DNA of 64,000 nucleotides from Cupriavidus taiwanensis (lineage in GTDB: Bacteria > Pseudomonadota > Gammaproteobacteria > Burkholderiales > Burkholderiaceae), in the NCBI RefSeq assembly GCF_900250075.1, contig NZ_LT977072.1, positions 111,164-175,163 on the forward strand, in the 5' to 3' direction. This document shows positions 17,442 to 27,240 of the stretch, one piece after another. How positions within the stretch are numbered: the stretch's first letter is position 1; every line of letters begins with the position of its first letter. The notes under the pieces are model-generated. The model saw only the letters and a program-made list of their open reading frames with translations, did not search any database and was not told where the DNA came from. Made by a program: the position numbers and the translations under genes.

Positions 17442-18653
17442 CGTGTTCGTTGTCGCTGCTATCGCTGCTATCGCTACTGTCGTTGCCATCTGCCGGGCTC
17501 GGGGCGCTCGCCCCCTGGACTTCGGCTGGCGGTTCGCGTGGTGGGTCGCTTGGTGGGTCGCTTGCCATAGGGGCCGGGCCGCCGGCCTTGCGCCGCCGGC
17601 GCTCGGCGCTACCCCCCTCGCCCCGCTCGCGCGGTGCCAGCCGTAATTCTGCCAGCAGCTGGCGCGCCAGCGCCGCTTCGGCTTCGGCGCGCTCGGCCCG
17701 GCGCTGCGCCGCGGCGAGTTCCGCCTGCAAGGTGTCCAGGTCGGTAGTCAATTTGCGTTTGGCGGCGTCGGCGGCCGCGCGCTGCCTGGTGATCTGCTCG
17801 CTGAGCGCCGCGACCTGGGTCTCGAGCCGGGCGCGGGCTTCGGCCTGCGCCACCGCCGCGTCGCGGGCCTCGTGGCGCGCCGTCGCCAGTTCGCTGCGCA
17901 ATTCCTCGGCAGCGCGCTCGCTCTTCTGGCGTGCGGTGCGCTCCGCGTCCAGTTCGCGCAAGGCGCGGCGCTCGCTGGCCTCGGCCCGTTCCTGGGCGAT
18001 GACGACCTGGTCGTGGGCGCGCTCCAGCTCGGTCGAGAATTGGGTTCGCAATTGGTCCAGCTGCCGGCGCGCGGCCTCCAGTTCCGCCCGACCCGCCTCC
18101 AGCCGCGCCTGGGTCGCCGCGTGGGCCTGGCGCTCGGCGGCCAACGCCGTGTCGCCCGCCTCGATGGTTTGCCGCGCGGTGTCCAGCTGGGCGACCAGCG
18201 CCGCGGCGGCCTCGCGCGCGCGGTCTCGGCGTGCGCGGCATCGCGCTCGGCTTCGGCGGCGCTGGCGGCGGCGCGCGCCTCGGCGCGCAGCGTGGCCAGC
18301 TCGCCGGTGGCGGCCTCGTTGGCCGCGTGCCAGATGGTCTGCACCGCCCCGGCCGCAATGTCCTTCAAGGCCTGCGGCAGGTCCGGGTGGTCGATGGTGA
18401 CGCGGGTGCGCGCGCGCAGTTCCTGCCAGAACGCCTGCAGCACCTCGGCGGGCGTGCCCATGCTGCCCTTGCCCACCAGCTGGTAGAGCTTGTTGGCGGT
18501 GGGCGTGATGCCGTAGCGGAAGAACAGCAGCCCGCAGACCTCGCGGTACATCGCGCGGGTCTCGGGGAAGCGGCTGCGCAGCTCGGCAATGTCGTCGGCC
18601 AAGGCGGCAGACCGCTCGAAGTCGGGCGCGGCGTCGGTCGGACGCTGTTGCAA
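17425..18653 (-). pseudogene. kfrA-like gene B, frameshifted
   Basis: The N-terminal KfrA domain (FPETRAMYREVCGLLFFRYG, then YQLVGKGSMGTPAEV) is complete, followed by the alanine-rich coiled-coil. Compared with kfrA-C four bases are missing in a CG-rich run at about 18215, which throws the reading off; the correct frame then continues to the acidic tail and overlaps hns-B. Its 5' end also differs: the ATG region of kfrA-C is absent and only a TTG nine bases after the NACHT stop is available, so the NACHT module seems to have joined exactly at the kfrA start. Probably not functional as a full-length protein; the first 150 residues could still bind DNA. Confidence 0.75.
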
Positions 18654-18662
18654 CCTTTTGGA

Positions 18663-20459
18663 CTAGAATTCCCCCAAAATTATTCGAGATAGATCACTTT
18701 TGTGCTCGGCCACTACTCGCTGCTGGCGGAGGCGCTCTCGGTCAAGCTTTGTTAGAACTTCGCGCACGCGCGCAATAAAGGCTGTCTCTTGGTCTTTGTT
18801 TTGCCGACAGTACTGAGCGAGCGTTGCAACAGTTCCTCTTCGACTGTGCGTGACTAGCTGCAATTCGGAGATTGGCAAAAACACCGGTACAAAAACTGGC
18901 CTCAATGCGGAAACGAGCTCCAAAACTCCACAGGTGAAATCATCTCGATCATTTTCAAGCAATAGATACGTAATTTTCCGATCGCTTTGGTTATTAAATT
19001 GAACGCAATGTGCATGAAGATTCGCAAAAAAATCGTGGATAGTTTTCTTTGATGGAGAAATTTTTCGCGCGGCCAGAAAACCCAACTTCGAAGTTAATTG
19101 CTCAATCGCCGGAATTCTAAAGTATTCTTGAAATCTAAATTCATCTATTTTTGAGAGAAAAACGAGTTCTTGCGACCAGTTTATAAGTTTTTGTCCGCGA
19201 ATTGACTCATATATCTTCCTGGTTACACGTTCGTCTACGTTGTGTTTTACAAAAAACGAGGCAAAAAATTCTTGAATGCTTTTGTGAATAAATGCTGTCT
19301 TTAGTCCGTCCCGCATCATTAGGCAGACCGCATCCGTGAGATCGTTTTTGAATCCTTCAGACACAAACTCCTTTTTGACGACTCGCGCCGCATTCTTGGC
19401 AACCTGCGCGAACTGCTCATCACTCAGAGATACCCCAACCTCCTTTGACAGAAAGCAAAATGCCTCAAATGCATCCTGCAGCTCTGTGTTAGTTAAGTTT
19501 GTTGCACGCTCCCGCTTAAATAGAGGCTTAAGGTCATCATGACGCCACGCCAGAACATTAAATAGTGAAATATAAAAATCGTGAAGATTGTTTGGTACCG
19601 CGGCAGACCGACCAAAAGTTTCGACAAGAAGTGTCAGCATTAATGGGGTCGTCAATACTCCCTTAACCTCAGCTCGACTCTTCTTAACAGAGTCCACCAA
19701 TTTAGCACGCATAGCCTCATCGACACCGAGACGCTCCAGAAATGGAAGAAAATCTTCTTCCTGTAATGGCGACAGTCTAACCCGCGCCAGCTTGGGAAGC
19801 GTTTCGAGATGCCCGGCCAAACTCCCCGGCCGCGAAGAAATAATCCACTGCGTATATGGATACTTCGCCATTGCCGCCCCCAAATCCTGCTGGACACTGA
19901 GGGAGAATTCTCTTTTCAGTTCGTCAAAACCATCGGCAAATATGACTATTTTCCCAGTCGAACATAAAAAATCGAGCCCGCTTTCATCTAGGTCGACGAA
20001 TCCAATCGATTGCAAGGCTTTAATCAAAAGTTGCGCCAAAGTACATTTGGAATCGATACCGCGGAGCTCAATAAATACCGGTATTCTTCTGCCCTTCCTT
20101 GCTTCCTTTACACAAAGATAGCGCATGAACATCGACTTGCCTTGGCCGACCGTTCCTAGAATCAGGAGATTCGATTTCTCAGAAAGATCGGCTAAGCTCT
20201 CGATATTCTGTAAATTTCTTTGACTATTTCCGATTTGAACTTTCGACGGATAGTAGAAAGAAGATAGTGGCACTGGCTCACCAGCGAAGATGGTCCGCAC
20301 GCGCTCCAGATCCTCGATGCTCTGGCAAACGGAATCAGCTAAGCCAGCCACGTCCCATTTTTTAGATATCGATTTTATTCCGCTTCCTATGGCACTAAAA
20401 ATATCCTCAACGGGTTTTTTTAATACAGCAGAAATCAATGTTGCGGTAGCTGGTTCCAT
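18663..20459 (-). CDS. NACHT NTPase, bacterial NLR-like defence protein
   Basis: 598 residues. Walker A GTVGQGKS (102-109) and Walker B IVIFADGFDE (171-180), the latter with the D-G-x-D-E of NACHT proteins, then SSRPGS (sensor region) and TTPLMLTLLVE (winged-helix part). The N-terminal 60 residues are helical with no known effector domain; the C-terminal 250 residues are probably the sensor. Bacterial NACHT proteins protect against phages, some by halting growth on sensing phage activity. The gene is noticeably AT-richer than its neighbours, a sign of separate acquisition. It follows the kfrA-D/hns-D remnants by about 70 nt and ends 9 nt before kfrA-B. It appears intact. Confidence 0.85.
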   Translation of the reverse strand: MEPATATLISAVLKKPVEDIFSAIGSGIKSISKKWDVAGLADSVCQSIEDLERVRTIFAGEPVPLSSFYYPSKVQIGNSQRNLQNIESLADLSEKSNLLILGTVGQGKSMFMRYLCVKEARKGRRIPVFIELRGIDSKCTLAQLLIKALQSIGFVDLDESGLDFLCSTGKIVIFADGFDELKREFSLSVQQDLGAAMAKYPYTQWIISSRPGSLAGHLETLPKLARVRLSPLQEEDFLPFLERLGVDEAMRAKLVDSVKKSRAEVKGVLTTPLMLTLLVETFGRSAAVPNNLHDFYISLFNVLAWRHDDLKPLFKRERATNLTNTELQDAFEAFCFLSKEVGVSLSDEQFAQVAKNAARVVKKEFVSEGFKNDLTDAVCLMMRDGLKTAFIHKSIQEFFASFFVKHNVDERVTRKIYESIRGQKLINWSQELVFLSKIDEFRFQEYFRIPAIEQLTSKLGFLAARKISPSKKTIHDFFANLHAHCVQFNNQSDRKITYLLLENDRDDFTCGVLELVSALRPVFVPVFLPISELQLVTHSRRGTVATLAQYCRQNKDQETAFIARVREVLTKLDRERLRQQRVVAEHKSDLSRIILGEF

Positions 20460-20529
20460 TATTGTTTTGAATTCGATTTTTATTTAATAAGTTTTTGCTC
20501 AAAGACAAAGGTTGCTATATAAATCTCTG

Positions 20530-20766
20530 CGCCATATTGACCGTCCGCCGCAGACAGTCGGGCATGTCGCCCTCCGCCCCAACTCTGCCCCGCGGCGTTG
20601 CGGTAGCAGACCACCGGCGGTGGCGCGGGTGCGGGCGGCGGCGGTGAGAGGGGGCGGCGGATCGAAGCACCCCGCCGCTTCCAGCTCCTCCATGGTCCAA
20701 CCCGTAGTCGGTCATCTCCGCCTGGATCCAGCGGATTGCCGCCGCCCGTTCAGTGTTTGCTGTCAT
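20530..20766 (-). pseudogene. hns-D remnant
   Basis: Starts like the other copies (MTANTERAAAIRWIQAEM) but has small indels after codon 22 and in the proline linker, so the C-terminal CYRN block is out of frame; the end (VNMAQRF) has diverged. It is the H-NS half of a module placed directly upstream of the NACHT gene. Confidence 0.7.
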
Positions 20767-20812
20767 TGCTGTCGTCACTTCTGTCGCTGCCGTCATCCCG
20801 GTTCAAGGCTGC
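20750..20812 (-). pseudogene. kfrA-D C-terminal remnant
   Basis: Only the acidic Asp/Ser-rich tail (NRDDGSDRSDDSNDSKH and stop) is left, overlapping hns-D by 17 nt exactly as in the complete pairs. Upstream sequence is unrelated up to the hns-E stub. Confidence 0.65.
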
Positions 20813-20840
20813 GGCTGGATTCGTCTTGTCTGTTTTAGGG

Positions 20841-20875
20841 GACGCCCGGGATTCCCCAAAATCCGCCATATCCTC
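20841..20875 (-). repeat. Conserved 3' flank of hns (copy E)
   Basis: Second copy of the sequence that follows hns-B (see 17138-17169). It lies between the last codons of hns-E and the kfrA-D tail, marking the end of one module and the start of the next. Confidence 0.5.
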
Positions 20876-20935
20876 TGCAAATCTATGCTGAACAGAAGGA
20901 TAAACGAAACCCCGTTGCTGCAAGCGACGAATCCA

Positions 20936-20955
20936 TATCCGACCCGGTAAAACTC
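20936..20955 (-). pseudogene. hns-E 3' stub
   Basis: About 20 bases identical to the last codons of hns-B (Glu-Phe-Tyr-Arg-Val-Gly) cut off 20 bases before the Tn3-type inverted repeat. It suggests that a further kfrA-hns pair was removed or displaced when the transposon inserted. Confidence 0.55.
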
Positions 20956-20974
20956 GGTGTCCCTTTGATTTTGG

Positions 20975-23900
20975 TGCAATTTACCGGGATAGCTGCCCCT
21001 AGAATTCATGCGGGTTTCCGGGCGATTTCCTAGAAATATCACAATAAATCAATAGGTTGCTGTCTGCTGTTGCTTGCTCTTTCTGGGTTAGTTAGACAGC
21101 ACATCTGTGCCTGGGCATTGCGACCCCTTCTCATTGCCGCTACGCTCCGCAGTCCGTCTCACGCTTGGGAGAGCGCGATGGATCACTGGCGGTTGGCTTA
21201 CCTCGGCATGCGGCAAATTCCACGCGAACTCAGCGAGTTCGAGCTTGCCACGTTCTTCACCTACTCCCCCAAGGAACGGGCGCTGATTGATGCTCGGCGC
21301 AGCCCCTGGTATCGCCTGGCCGTTGCCGTACACATCGGCTTTATCCGCATGACGGGACGCACGCTGGATGCCTGCAAGCAAGTGCCCAGATTTCTCTGGG
21401 CGCATGTCGGTGCGCAGGTCGGTGTGACACCGCCGGATATGGGCACGCTCAACGCCCTCTACGACGGGCGCACAGATACATTGGCACACCATCAAATGTT
21501 GGCCTATCAAGCCCTCGGCTTCAGTCCGATGGCTGAGCATCAGCGCCGCTATGTTACGCGCTGGCTCAAGGAACGTTTGACGGGTCAGCCTAGCCGCACC
21601 GAACTGTTTCATGAACTGAAGTGCTGGCTGTACGAACATCGAATCCTGATACCCCATGACCGGGCACTAAAAAGACTGATCAGCCAGGCCGTCGCGACGG
21701 CGGAAACGGCGCTTGCCGTCGCCTTGGTGCGCGCCTATGGGGCTGCCGCCCTGGACGTTTGGGGCACATCGCTGGCGCACCCGCATGGTGACCGCGCCAG
21801 TCTGCAACAATGGCTATGGACCGTCCCGTTGCGAACCTCGACCCATCAGATGGGGGAATTGTTCGACAAGGTCGAACTCCTTTACAAGATGGGCATCCAT
21901 CGAAACTGGCCAGAGGCGTGCAATGAAGCGCTGGTACGCTACTACGCCAGGCGCTGTGCCAATCGTCCGGCATCAGTGAGCAAGCGAGTCGCGCAGCAAC
22001 CCCGCCGCTTGGAAGCTGCTTGCTTTCTGCGCTACGCCTTATGCGCCGCCACGGACCAATTGGCGACCATGTTGCGACACTGGATTCAGAAATCCGTCAA
22101 CGACGTTCGGCGCCTGATTGACGCTGGCCGACCAGACCCTGAGACCCAGATGCGAGAGTTCGCGACCGCGGTCAAAACGCTGGCCGCGGATGAGGTGCTA
22201 ACCCGTGAAGCACTCTGCCAGCAGCTGTTGGCGTTGGCCGATGCAGCGCTCAATCGGCGTGCGCCCAGCCGTGCCAGCCTGATCCGCATGCAGCTCCTGT
22301 CACGAGGGCGCCAGGCCCGAGCCTTGCTCGGCAAGTTGGTTCTTCTGCCCTTCTCCGCCCATTCGGCACACCCGGTGATTGACGCGTTGACCGTGCTGCA
22401 GGAACTCTACGCGAGGAAGGCCGACTCTCTTCCCGACCACATCACGGTTTGACTAGGCCGTGCCTGGCAACCCGCTATGGAGGGACAGGACCGTCAGCGG
22501 GCGCTGGCCGCCTTCGAGTGGGGCACGTTATTCGCTCTACGGGTGGCACTGCGCAACGGCTCAGTTTTTCTTGCGCACAGCTTTGGCTTCCGAAGCCAAG
22601 CGGCGCTTTTGATCGGCGCCAGCGATTGGAAGGCCAAACGCAACCACTTCTATGGCCATCTCAAGTTGCCGCAGGATGCTCAGGCATTTCTGGCGCCAGT
22701 GATCGCGCATCTGGACGAAGGCCTCGTCAAGCTGAGGGACGCTGTTTTGTGTGGGAAGCTCAAAATTGACGATGCAATCCACATCGATCCCTTGGTGGCG
22801 AGCGCTACGCCCGCGTCGGTGGAGACATTGCGATGCGCACTGTTCGAACGGCACCCCGGCGGCCAACTTCCTGAGATCCTGCTCGAGATCGACAGCGCCA
22901 CGCACTTCAGTTGGCTCTTGCTGGGAAGGGAGCCGCATTCCCGCAGCGAATTGCTATTGGTCTATGCAGCCATACTCGCGCATGGTACGTCGATGTCGGC
23001 TGCGGATCTGGCCCGAATGGTGCCGGAGCTGTCGCCGCCAGCGATACGGCAGATGATGCATCGTATCGCGGACGAACGAAAGCTGCGCCAAGCGGCAGAA
23101 GCCGTGCTGACCTTCATGCACCAGCACCCGATTGCCCAGCATTGGGGACGCTCCGATCTGGCGTCGTCGGACATGATGTCGTTGGAAACGACACGCTCTG
23201 TCTGGCAAGCGCGGGCCGACCCGCGTCGGCGGACGGCATCGATCGGGATGTACACTCACGTTCGCGATCGATGGGGCATTTTCTATGACCAGCCTATTCT
23301 GCTGAATGAGCGGCAAGCCGGTGCAGCAATCGAGGGCGTGATCCGACAAGGTAGCTCGGAAGACGTGGCGCAACTTGCAGTGGATACGCACGGCTTTACA
23401 GATTTCGCAATGAGCCTATCACGGCTGTTGGGCTTTGATCTCTGCCCGCGACTGGCCCACCTGCGCGACCGGCGCCTGCATGTCCCCAGGCACCACGATG
23501 TGCCGAGCCAATTGGTTGCCGTCACCGACGCCGATGTTCGACTGAGCCTCATTGAGCGCGCTTGGGATGAACTGGTACGGATTGCCGCCTCCGTGCAAAG
23601 TGGGCAATGCACTGCAGTCCAGGCACTCACTCGCTTTGGGGCGGCGGCGCGCGGGCAGATTGTCTATGAGGCCGGCGTGCATCTCGGGCGGCTGTTTCGT
23701 ACGATCTTCCTGATCGACTATTTCACGAATACCGCATTTCGCCATGAGATGCAGCACGCCTTGAACCGCGGTGAAGCGGTGCACATTGTCCAGCGGGCGA
23801 TCCATCACGGCAAGATACCGATCGAGTTGGCGAGGCATGACGCGTCGCTGGCGGCCGTGTCATCGGCATTGACCTTGCTATCCAATGCTGTAATGGCCTG

Positions 23901-24368
23901 GAATACGATGCACATGCAACGCAGTTGGGACATCCTTGAGCGAGTTGGGGCCGAGACAGTGCGCGCTGTGGACCTGCGGCATATCGGGCCCACCCATCTT
24001 GAGGGGATCAATCTGCGAGGGACTTTCGACTTTCCGATCGCGCGCTATGCGCATCGGCTCATGCCCACGGTGGCGCTCCAATCCGGCTCCCTTGCGCGGT
24101 GGCGTACGGCATAACCATCCCGCTTCGAAATGACGGTGCCCACAAATTCATACTCTGGGCTCGCAACATCCGCGGTGTACTCCTCCGGCCGGCAGGACTA
24201 AGGGCCGCATTCGGCTGTTCGGAAGGTCGCCGCCCTTCCCCGCCACCGCCGCCAGCGATCGTCAGGCGCCTAGGGCAGTCAGCAAGGGCTTGATTTCATT
24301 GGAATTTCTCATGTCCGCCTGCCGGAAACCCGCATAAATACTAGGGGCGGCTACCCCTGTAAATTGCA
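20975..24368 (+). mobile_element. Tn3-family element (transposase only)
   Basis: About 3.4 kb bounded by imperfect 47-base inverted repeats (20975-21021 and 24322-24368, 5 mismatches by eye). Both start with TGCAATTTAC and contain a GGG(A/G)TAGC...GCCCCTAG core and ATGCGGGTTTCCGG. It carries a single transposase gene and no resolvase, so it is IS-like. No 5-bp target duplication was recognised, in line with later rearrangement. Confidence 0.75.
21178..24114 (+). pseudogene. Tn3-family transposase with in-frame TGA
   Basis: About 978 codons in one frame. The start ATG has a GGGAG ribosome binding site. An N-terminal DUF4158-like domain (FELATFFTYSPKERALIDAR near residue 20) is followed by the DDE catalytic region with the typical C-terminal stretch GRLFRTIFLIDYFTN, HALNRGEAVH and NAVMAWNTMHMQ. 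A single TGA at 22450-22452 interrupts the frame at codon 425, between HITV and LGRAWQP; the frame is unchanged on both sides, so this is a point mutation (CGA to TGA would explain it). Transposition should be lost unless the stop is read through or the second half is translated from the internal ATG at 22477. Confidence 0.85.
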
Positions 24369-25128
24369 GCAAAAACAAAGGCATACGAGCAAGCGAAAGT
24401 TCTTGATTCTTATTGTCTTTATCTTCACGTAGCAGTCCCGTCTGAAAGATTCTCTGTGGCTAATTTACACTCAGGCAGCAGCTAGGCGTAATAGGGACTT
24501 GGAGGGGTGGACGTCCCCCCTGCCCTTGATGCGCTTCAAAATATCGCCGCGCGAAACATCCGTAGAGAATCAAAACCGACGGGTCACCTAGCGTGCAAAT
24601 AGCGGGGGTCATCTTTGAAGTACGCGTGTTCGAGCCCCTGCGAGTCTTCGCGCGCATCCACTTCCTTGAAAAGGTAGTCGTTGTGTTGGCTCATCGCCTG
24701 AAAGTCTTCCTCATCAGCGCTTACAGAGACGACATCGCGTCCGGTTCCTTCGGCGCTCCTCATCATCCTCTTCGACCCCCGCTGTCTTCGATTTTTGAGC
24801 AAGTTCACCCTCTTCCTTACACCACCAGAAGTCCTGGTACAGGGAGAGACCTTTATCGAGCCGATCACCCGTCTGATCAGGTCGGAAGGTGGCGCAGCGC
24901 GCTGGCGCCTCGTACAGACAAGCGATCGATGCGCTGACTCTCCCTGAACGATGAGCGGCGCGTCTCCGGCCGCAAGTTCACGTTCCCGCTGGCTGCGGCC
25001 GGTGCCTGAGTCTGGCCGCCGCGGGTGCCGTTCGTCTAGGTGCCTTGGTCCGGAGCGATGGGCAGCGTTTGAGTCCACGAGCTGTGCGGAAAGAGTATCA
25101 TTTTCCGTATTAACATTAAGGAAAAAGT
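24369..25128. other. Gene-poor region right of the Tn3 element
   Basis: About 760 bases. A minus-strand frame ending at 24584 has a plausible acidic C-terminus ([20 protein letters not shown]) over roughly 24584-24790 but a low-complexity basic upstream part, so at most the tail of a lost gene is present. The last 60 bases before 25129 are AT-rich and probably hold the promoter of the following gene. Confidence 0.35.
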
Positions 25129-25695
25129 ATGGAAAGCGGGAAAGAGCAGCGTAGCCATATGGCCCCTGTCTATTGGTTCCACGGCGCAAGCCAGCGCTTC
25201 GACCACTGGGCCATCCAGCAGCGCGGCGGGGTAGTAGGCGCACCGTTGCTCTCGTTGCCCTTCATCGCGCTGACGAGGGACCACCAGCACGCCAGCTGCC
25301 ATAAAGTGCGCGGGGGCGGACTTGCGCGGACGACGCTGGCTTCTGGCGTGCGTGTACTAAACCTTCGGGCGCGGACTGACCAGTCGAAGGGTGTCTGGAT
25401 ACAGGCGAGACGCACGGAGCTGGGACGGGACCACCAGCGTATCGACACGTTCGATGGTTGGCTTTCTGCCTGTATTGATGGGTCAGTCTGGCTAGGGCCG
25501 GGGCCAGATCAAGCGCGTGCGCCAACAACGGAGGTCCATCGCGGGAGGCGGTGGATCAGAACGGTGATGGAGATTGCTGCAGAGTACGATGTTGATGCGG
25601 TTATGTGTGGTGAAGAAACTCTGAACTACCGGTGGGCTGACTGCTTGTATGTTTTTCGTCCGGAAGTCCTTTCTGCGCCGGAGTGGATCAAGTAG
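25129..25695 (+). CDS. Hypothetical protein, ADP-ribosyltransferase-like N-terminus
   Basis: 188 residues from an ATG with AAGGA about 7 nt upstream. The segment [14 protein letters not shown] near residue 14 and [17 protein letters not shown] near residue 40 resemble the start of ART-fold proteins, where an H-G-[ST] motif binds NAD and a strand follows. The middle and the C-terminus are unassigned; the final 40 residues ([20 protein letters not shown]) are acidic. The only plus-strand gene in the defence island apart from the transposase, it converges with the HEPN/Toprim-N gene. Function suggested only by the weak N-terminal likeness. Confidence 0.5.
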   Translation: MESGKEQRSHMAPVYWFHGASQRFDHWAIQQRGGVVGAPLLSLPFIALTRDHQHASCHKVRGGGLARTTLASGVRVLNLRARTDQSKGVWIQARRTELGRDHQRIDTFDGWLSACIDGSVWLGPGPDQARAPTTEVHRGRRWIRTVMEIAAEYDVDAVMCGEETLNYRWADCLYVFRPEVLSAPEWIK

Positions 25696-25807
25696 CAAAA
25701 AAGCGGTTCAGATATCGCGTCAAGACTAAAGAAACTTTAGCACGCGCAATTTGCGCGCGAGGCCTCATAGTTCAGGTGGAGTTAGTCACCCTCTCGCGCA
25801 AGTTTGA

Positions 25808-27025
25808 CTATTCGAAGTCATCATCGGAGGTTGCCAGCATGGTATTACGAACTTGCGCATCCACTTGAGAGACAAAGTTCGTGACTAGAATGTATAAGGC
25901 GGTAATGTCCGATTGATCGAGCACCAAGGACGCTCCCTTGGTGCTTCTTCCATTGCGATGAACAATGTCGTGTCGGCGGGTAACGGCGGCTGCCAAGGCG
26001 TCCAAGCTGCTTTGCGTTAGGTCGACCAAAAAGACGTCTGAGTAGACGGACTTAATATTTTCAAGATTGTGGAAGACCATACGATCTATGGCTTCTTCGG
26101 CCACTGACTCTATGGCATCTAGTCTTTGAAATAACTCATTAAGGCCGAATTTCCTGTCCCGTTGGAAGCTTTTGTCAGTTTCTACAAAGCGACGGAGTAA
26201 ACATTTATTGGGCAAGATGTATCGTTTGGCAGTGTCAGAAAGATAGGTTTCAAGAGCTGTGATAAGGTTACTATAAATGAGCCGCATCAGAGTCTGGCTT
26301 GCAGGCGCTAGCTGAAGTATGTCCGCCGCCTCAGAAACTGAAATTGAAAAGGCATCGTAGAATCGCGTGTGTGTCTGGCCTAAGGAGGCGGTGAGTGCGA
26401 ACGAGTCGATCCACCCGCCTTCTACAAGTGCGGTCGCGTCGATTGCACATTCTTCATCATCCTCTACAGCTTCAAGGATAATTCTCATTGCACAATTGAA
26501 GGTTTTGCATGGGACGCCGAGATCCAGCGCAAAGGCCTCGGACTCTGCTAGATAGTAGGGTTGCCTCAAAAGCAGTCCAACAATTTCTGGCTCATCAGAG
26601 AGGTCTTGGTTCTTATATCCCAACAGTCCGCGTGGATCCCTAATGATGTCGCCGATCGCGTCGATCCATTCGTTTATATTCTTGCGAAGAAAGATGTCTG
26701 TTGCCTCGTCAGGCGTGTAGTCGGTCCACTCATGAGCCATTGGAGCGAACATCGAGCAAACTTCCTCGAACTCCTTTCTACTCGCATCAAGGGTGAAACC
26801 CGCAACGTCTAGGCGCTTTTTCATGGTCTTGGCCGTTGCAACGTATTCGTATTGGTCCTCCAGCGAGGTGTCGTCCGGATCGACGCTCCATAGAAGGGAG
26901 TTTCGCTTGTTCGCTGGGATCTTGGTAATCCGCTGATCGGCCCTTCGGAACATCCATTTCTCCAAGTAATTCTTGGTGGAGTAGACCGGATACCCGGCCA
27001 CCGTCAGATAGGCATAGCTTCCCAT
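25808..27025 (-). CDS. HEPN/Toprim-associated domain protein
   Basis: 405 residues. The N-terminus MGSYAYLTVAGYPVYSTKNY fits the HEPN/Toprim-N domain, which is found on predicted RNA-targeting conflict proteins. The C-terminal 200 residues are helical and carry RHDIVHRNG (Arg351, His356), the HEPN R-x4-H motif; this half is homologous to the zinc-ribbon HEPN protein near 13 kb. It probably acts as a defence RNase that recognises a specific RNA through its N-terminal part. It is AT-rich and appears intact. Tn3 and MITE-like debris lies right upstream, so it is no longer attached to the PIN/ImmA module. Confidence 0.72.
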   Translation of the reverse strand: MGSYAYLTVAGYPVYSTKNYLEKWMFRRADQRITKIPANKRNSLLWSVDPDDTSLEDQYEYVATAKTMKKRLDVAGFTLDASRKEFEEVCSMFAPMAHEWTDYTPDEATDIFLRKNINEWIDAIGDIIRDPRGLLGYKNQDLSDEPEIVGLLLRQPYYLAESEAFALDLGVPCKTFNCAMRIILEAVEDDEECAIDATALVEGGWIDSFALTASLGQTHTRFYDAFSISVSEAADILQLAPASQTLMRLIYSNLITALETYLSDTAKRYILPNKCLLRRFVETDKSFQRDRKFGLNELFQRLDAIESVAEEAIDRMVFHNLENIKSVYSDVFLVDLTQSSLDALAAAVTRRHDIVHRNGRSTKGASLVLDQSDITALYILVTNFVSQVDAQVRNTMLATSDDDFE

Positions 27026-27050
27026 GTCTCTATTGGTTCAGGATGTTGAA

Positions 27051-27112
27051 TCGTGTCATCGGCCTTGACCTTGCTATCCAGTTCAGTAATGACTTGTAAT
27101 ACTATGCACATG
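27051..27112 (+). mobile_element. Tn3 transposase remnant
   Basis: About 60 bases matching the 3' region of the Tn3-family transposase gene near 23855-23915 (region encoding SALTLLSNAVMAWNTMHM) with scattered changes. A trace of a second element of the same family. Confidence 0.65.
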
Positions 27113-27230
27113 CGCATTGGCCGAGCTGGAGATCTTCGAGCAAGAGCAATGGGATAAGGACGAGCGCCGGGCCGTGGCGGCGGCGCTTAAGCCCGTGTAC
27201 ACGGCCGCCCCCAGCGCGGAGCCTGGATAA
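27111..27230 (+). pseudogene. C-terminal remnant of an unidentified gene
   Basis: An open frame ending with TAA encodes LEIFEQEQWDKDERRAVAAA and an Ala/Pro-rich end. It starts inside the Tn3 remnant, so only the last 35 or so codons of an unknown gene remain. Family not recognised. Confidence 0.35.
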
Positions 27231-27240
27231 AGCCTTATGT

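Noticed and set aside
24584..25243. 219-codon minus-strand frame left of the ART-like gene
   Set aside because: Most of it is low-complexity and overlaps the start of the better supported plus-strand gene; only a possible gene tail was noted.
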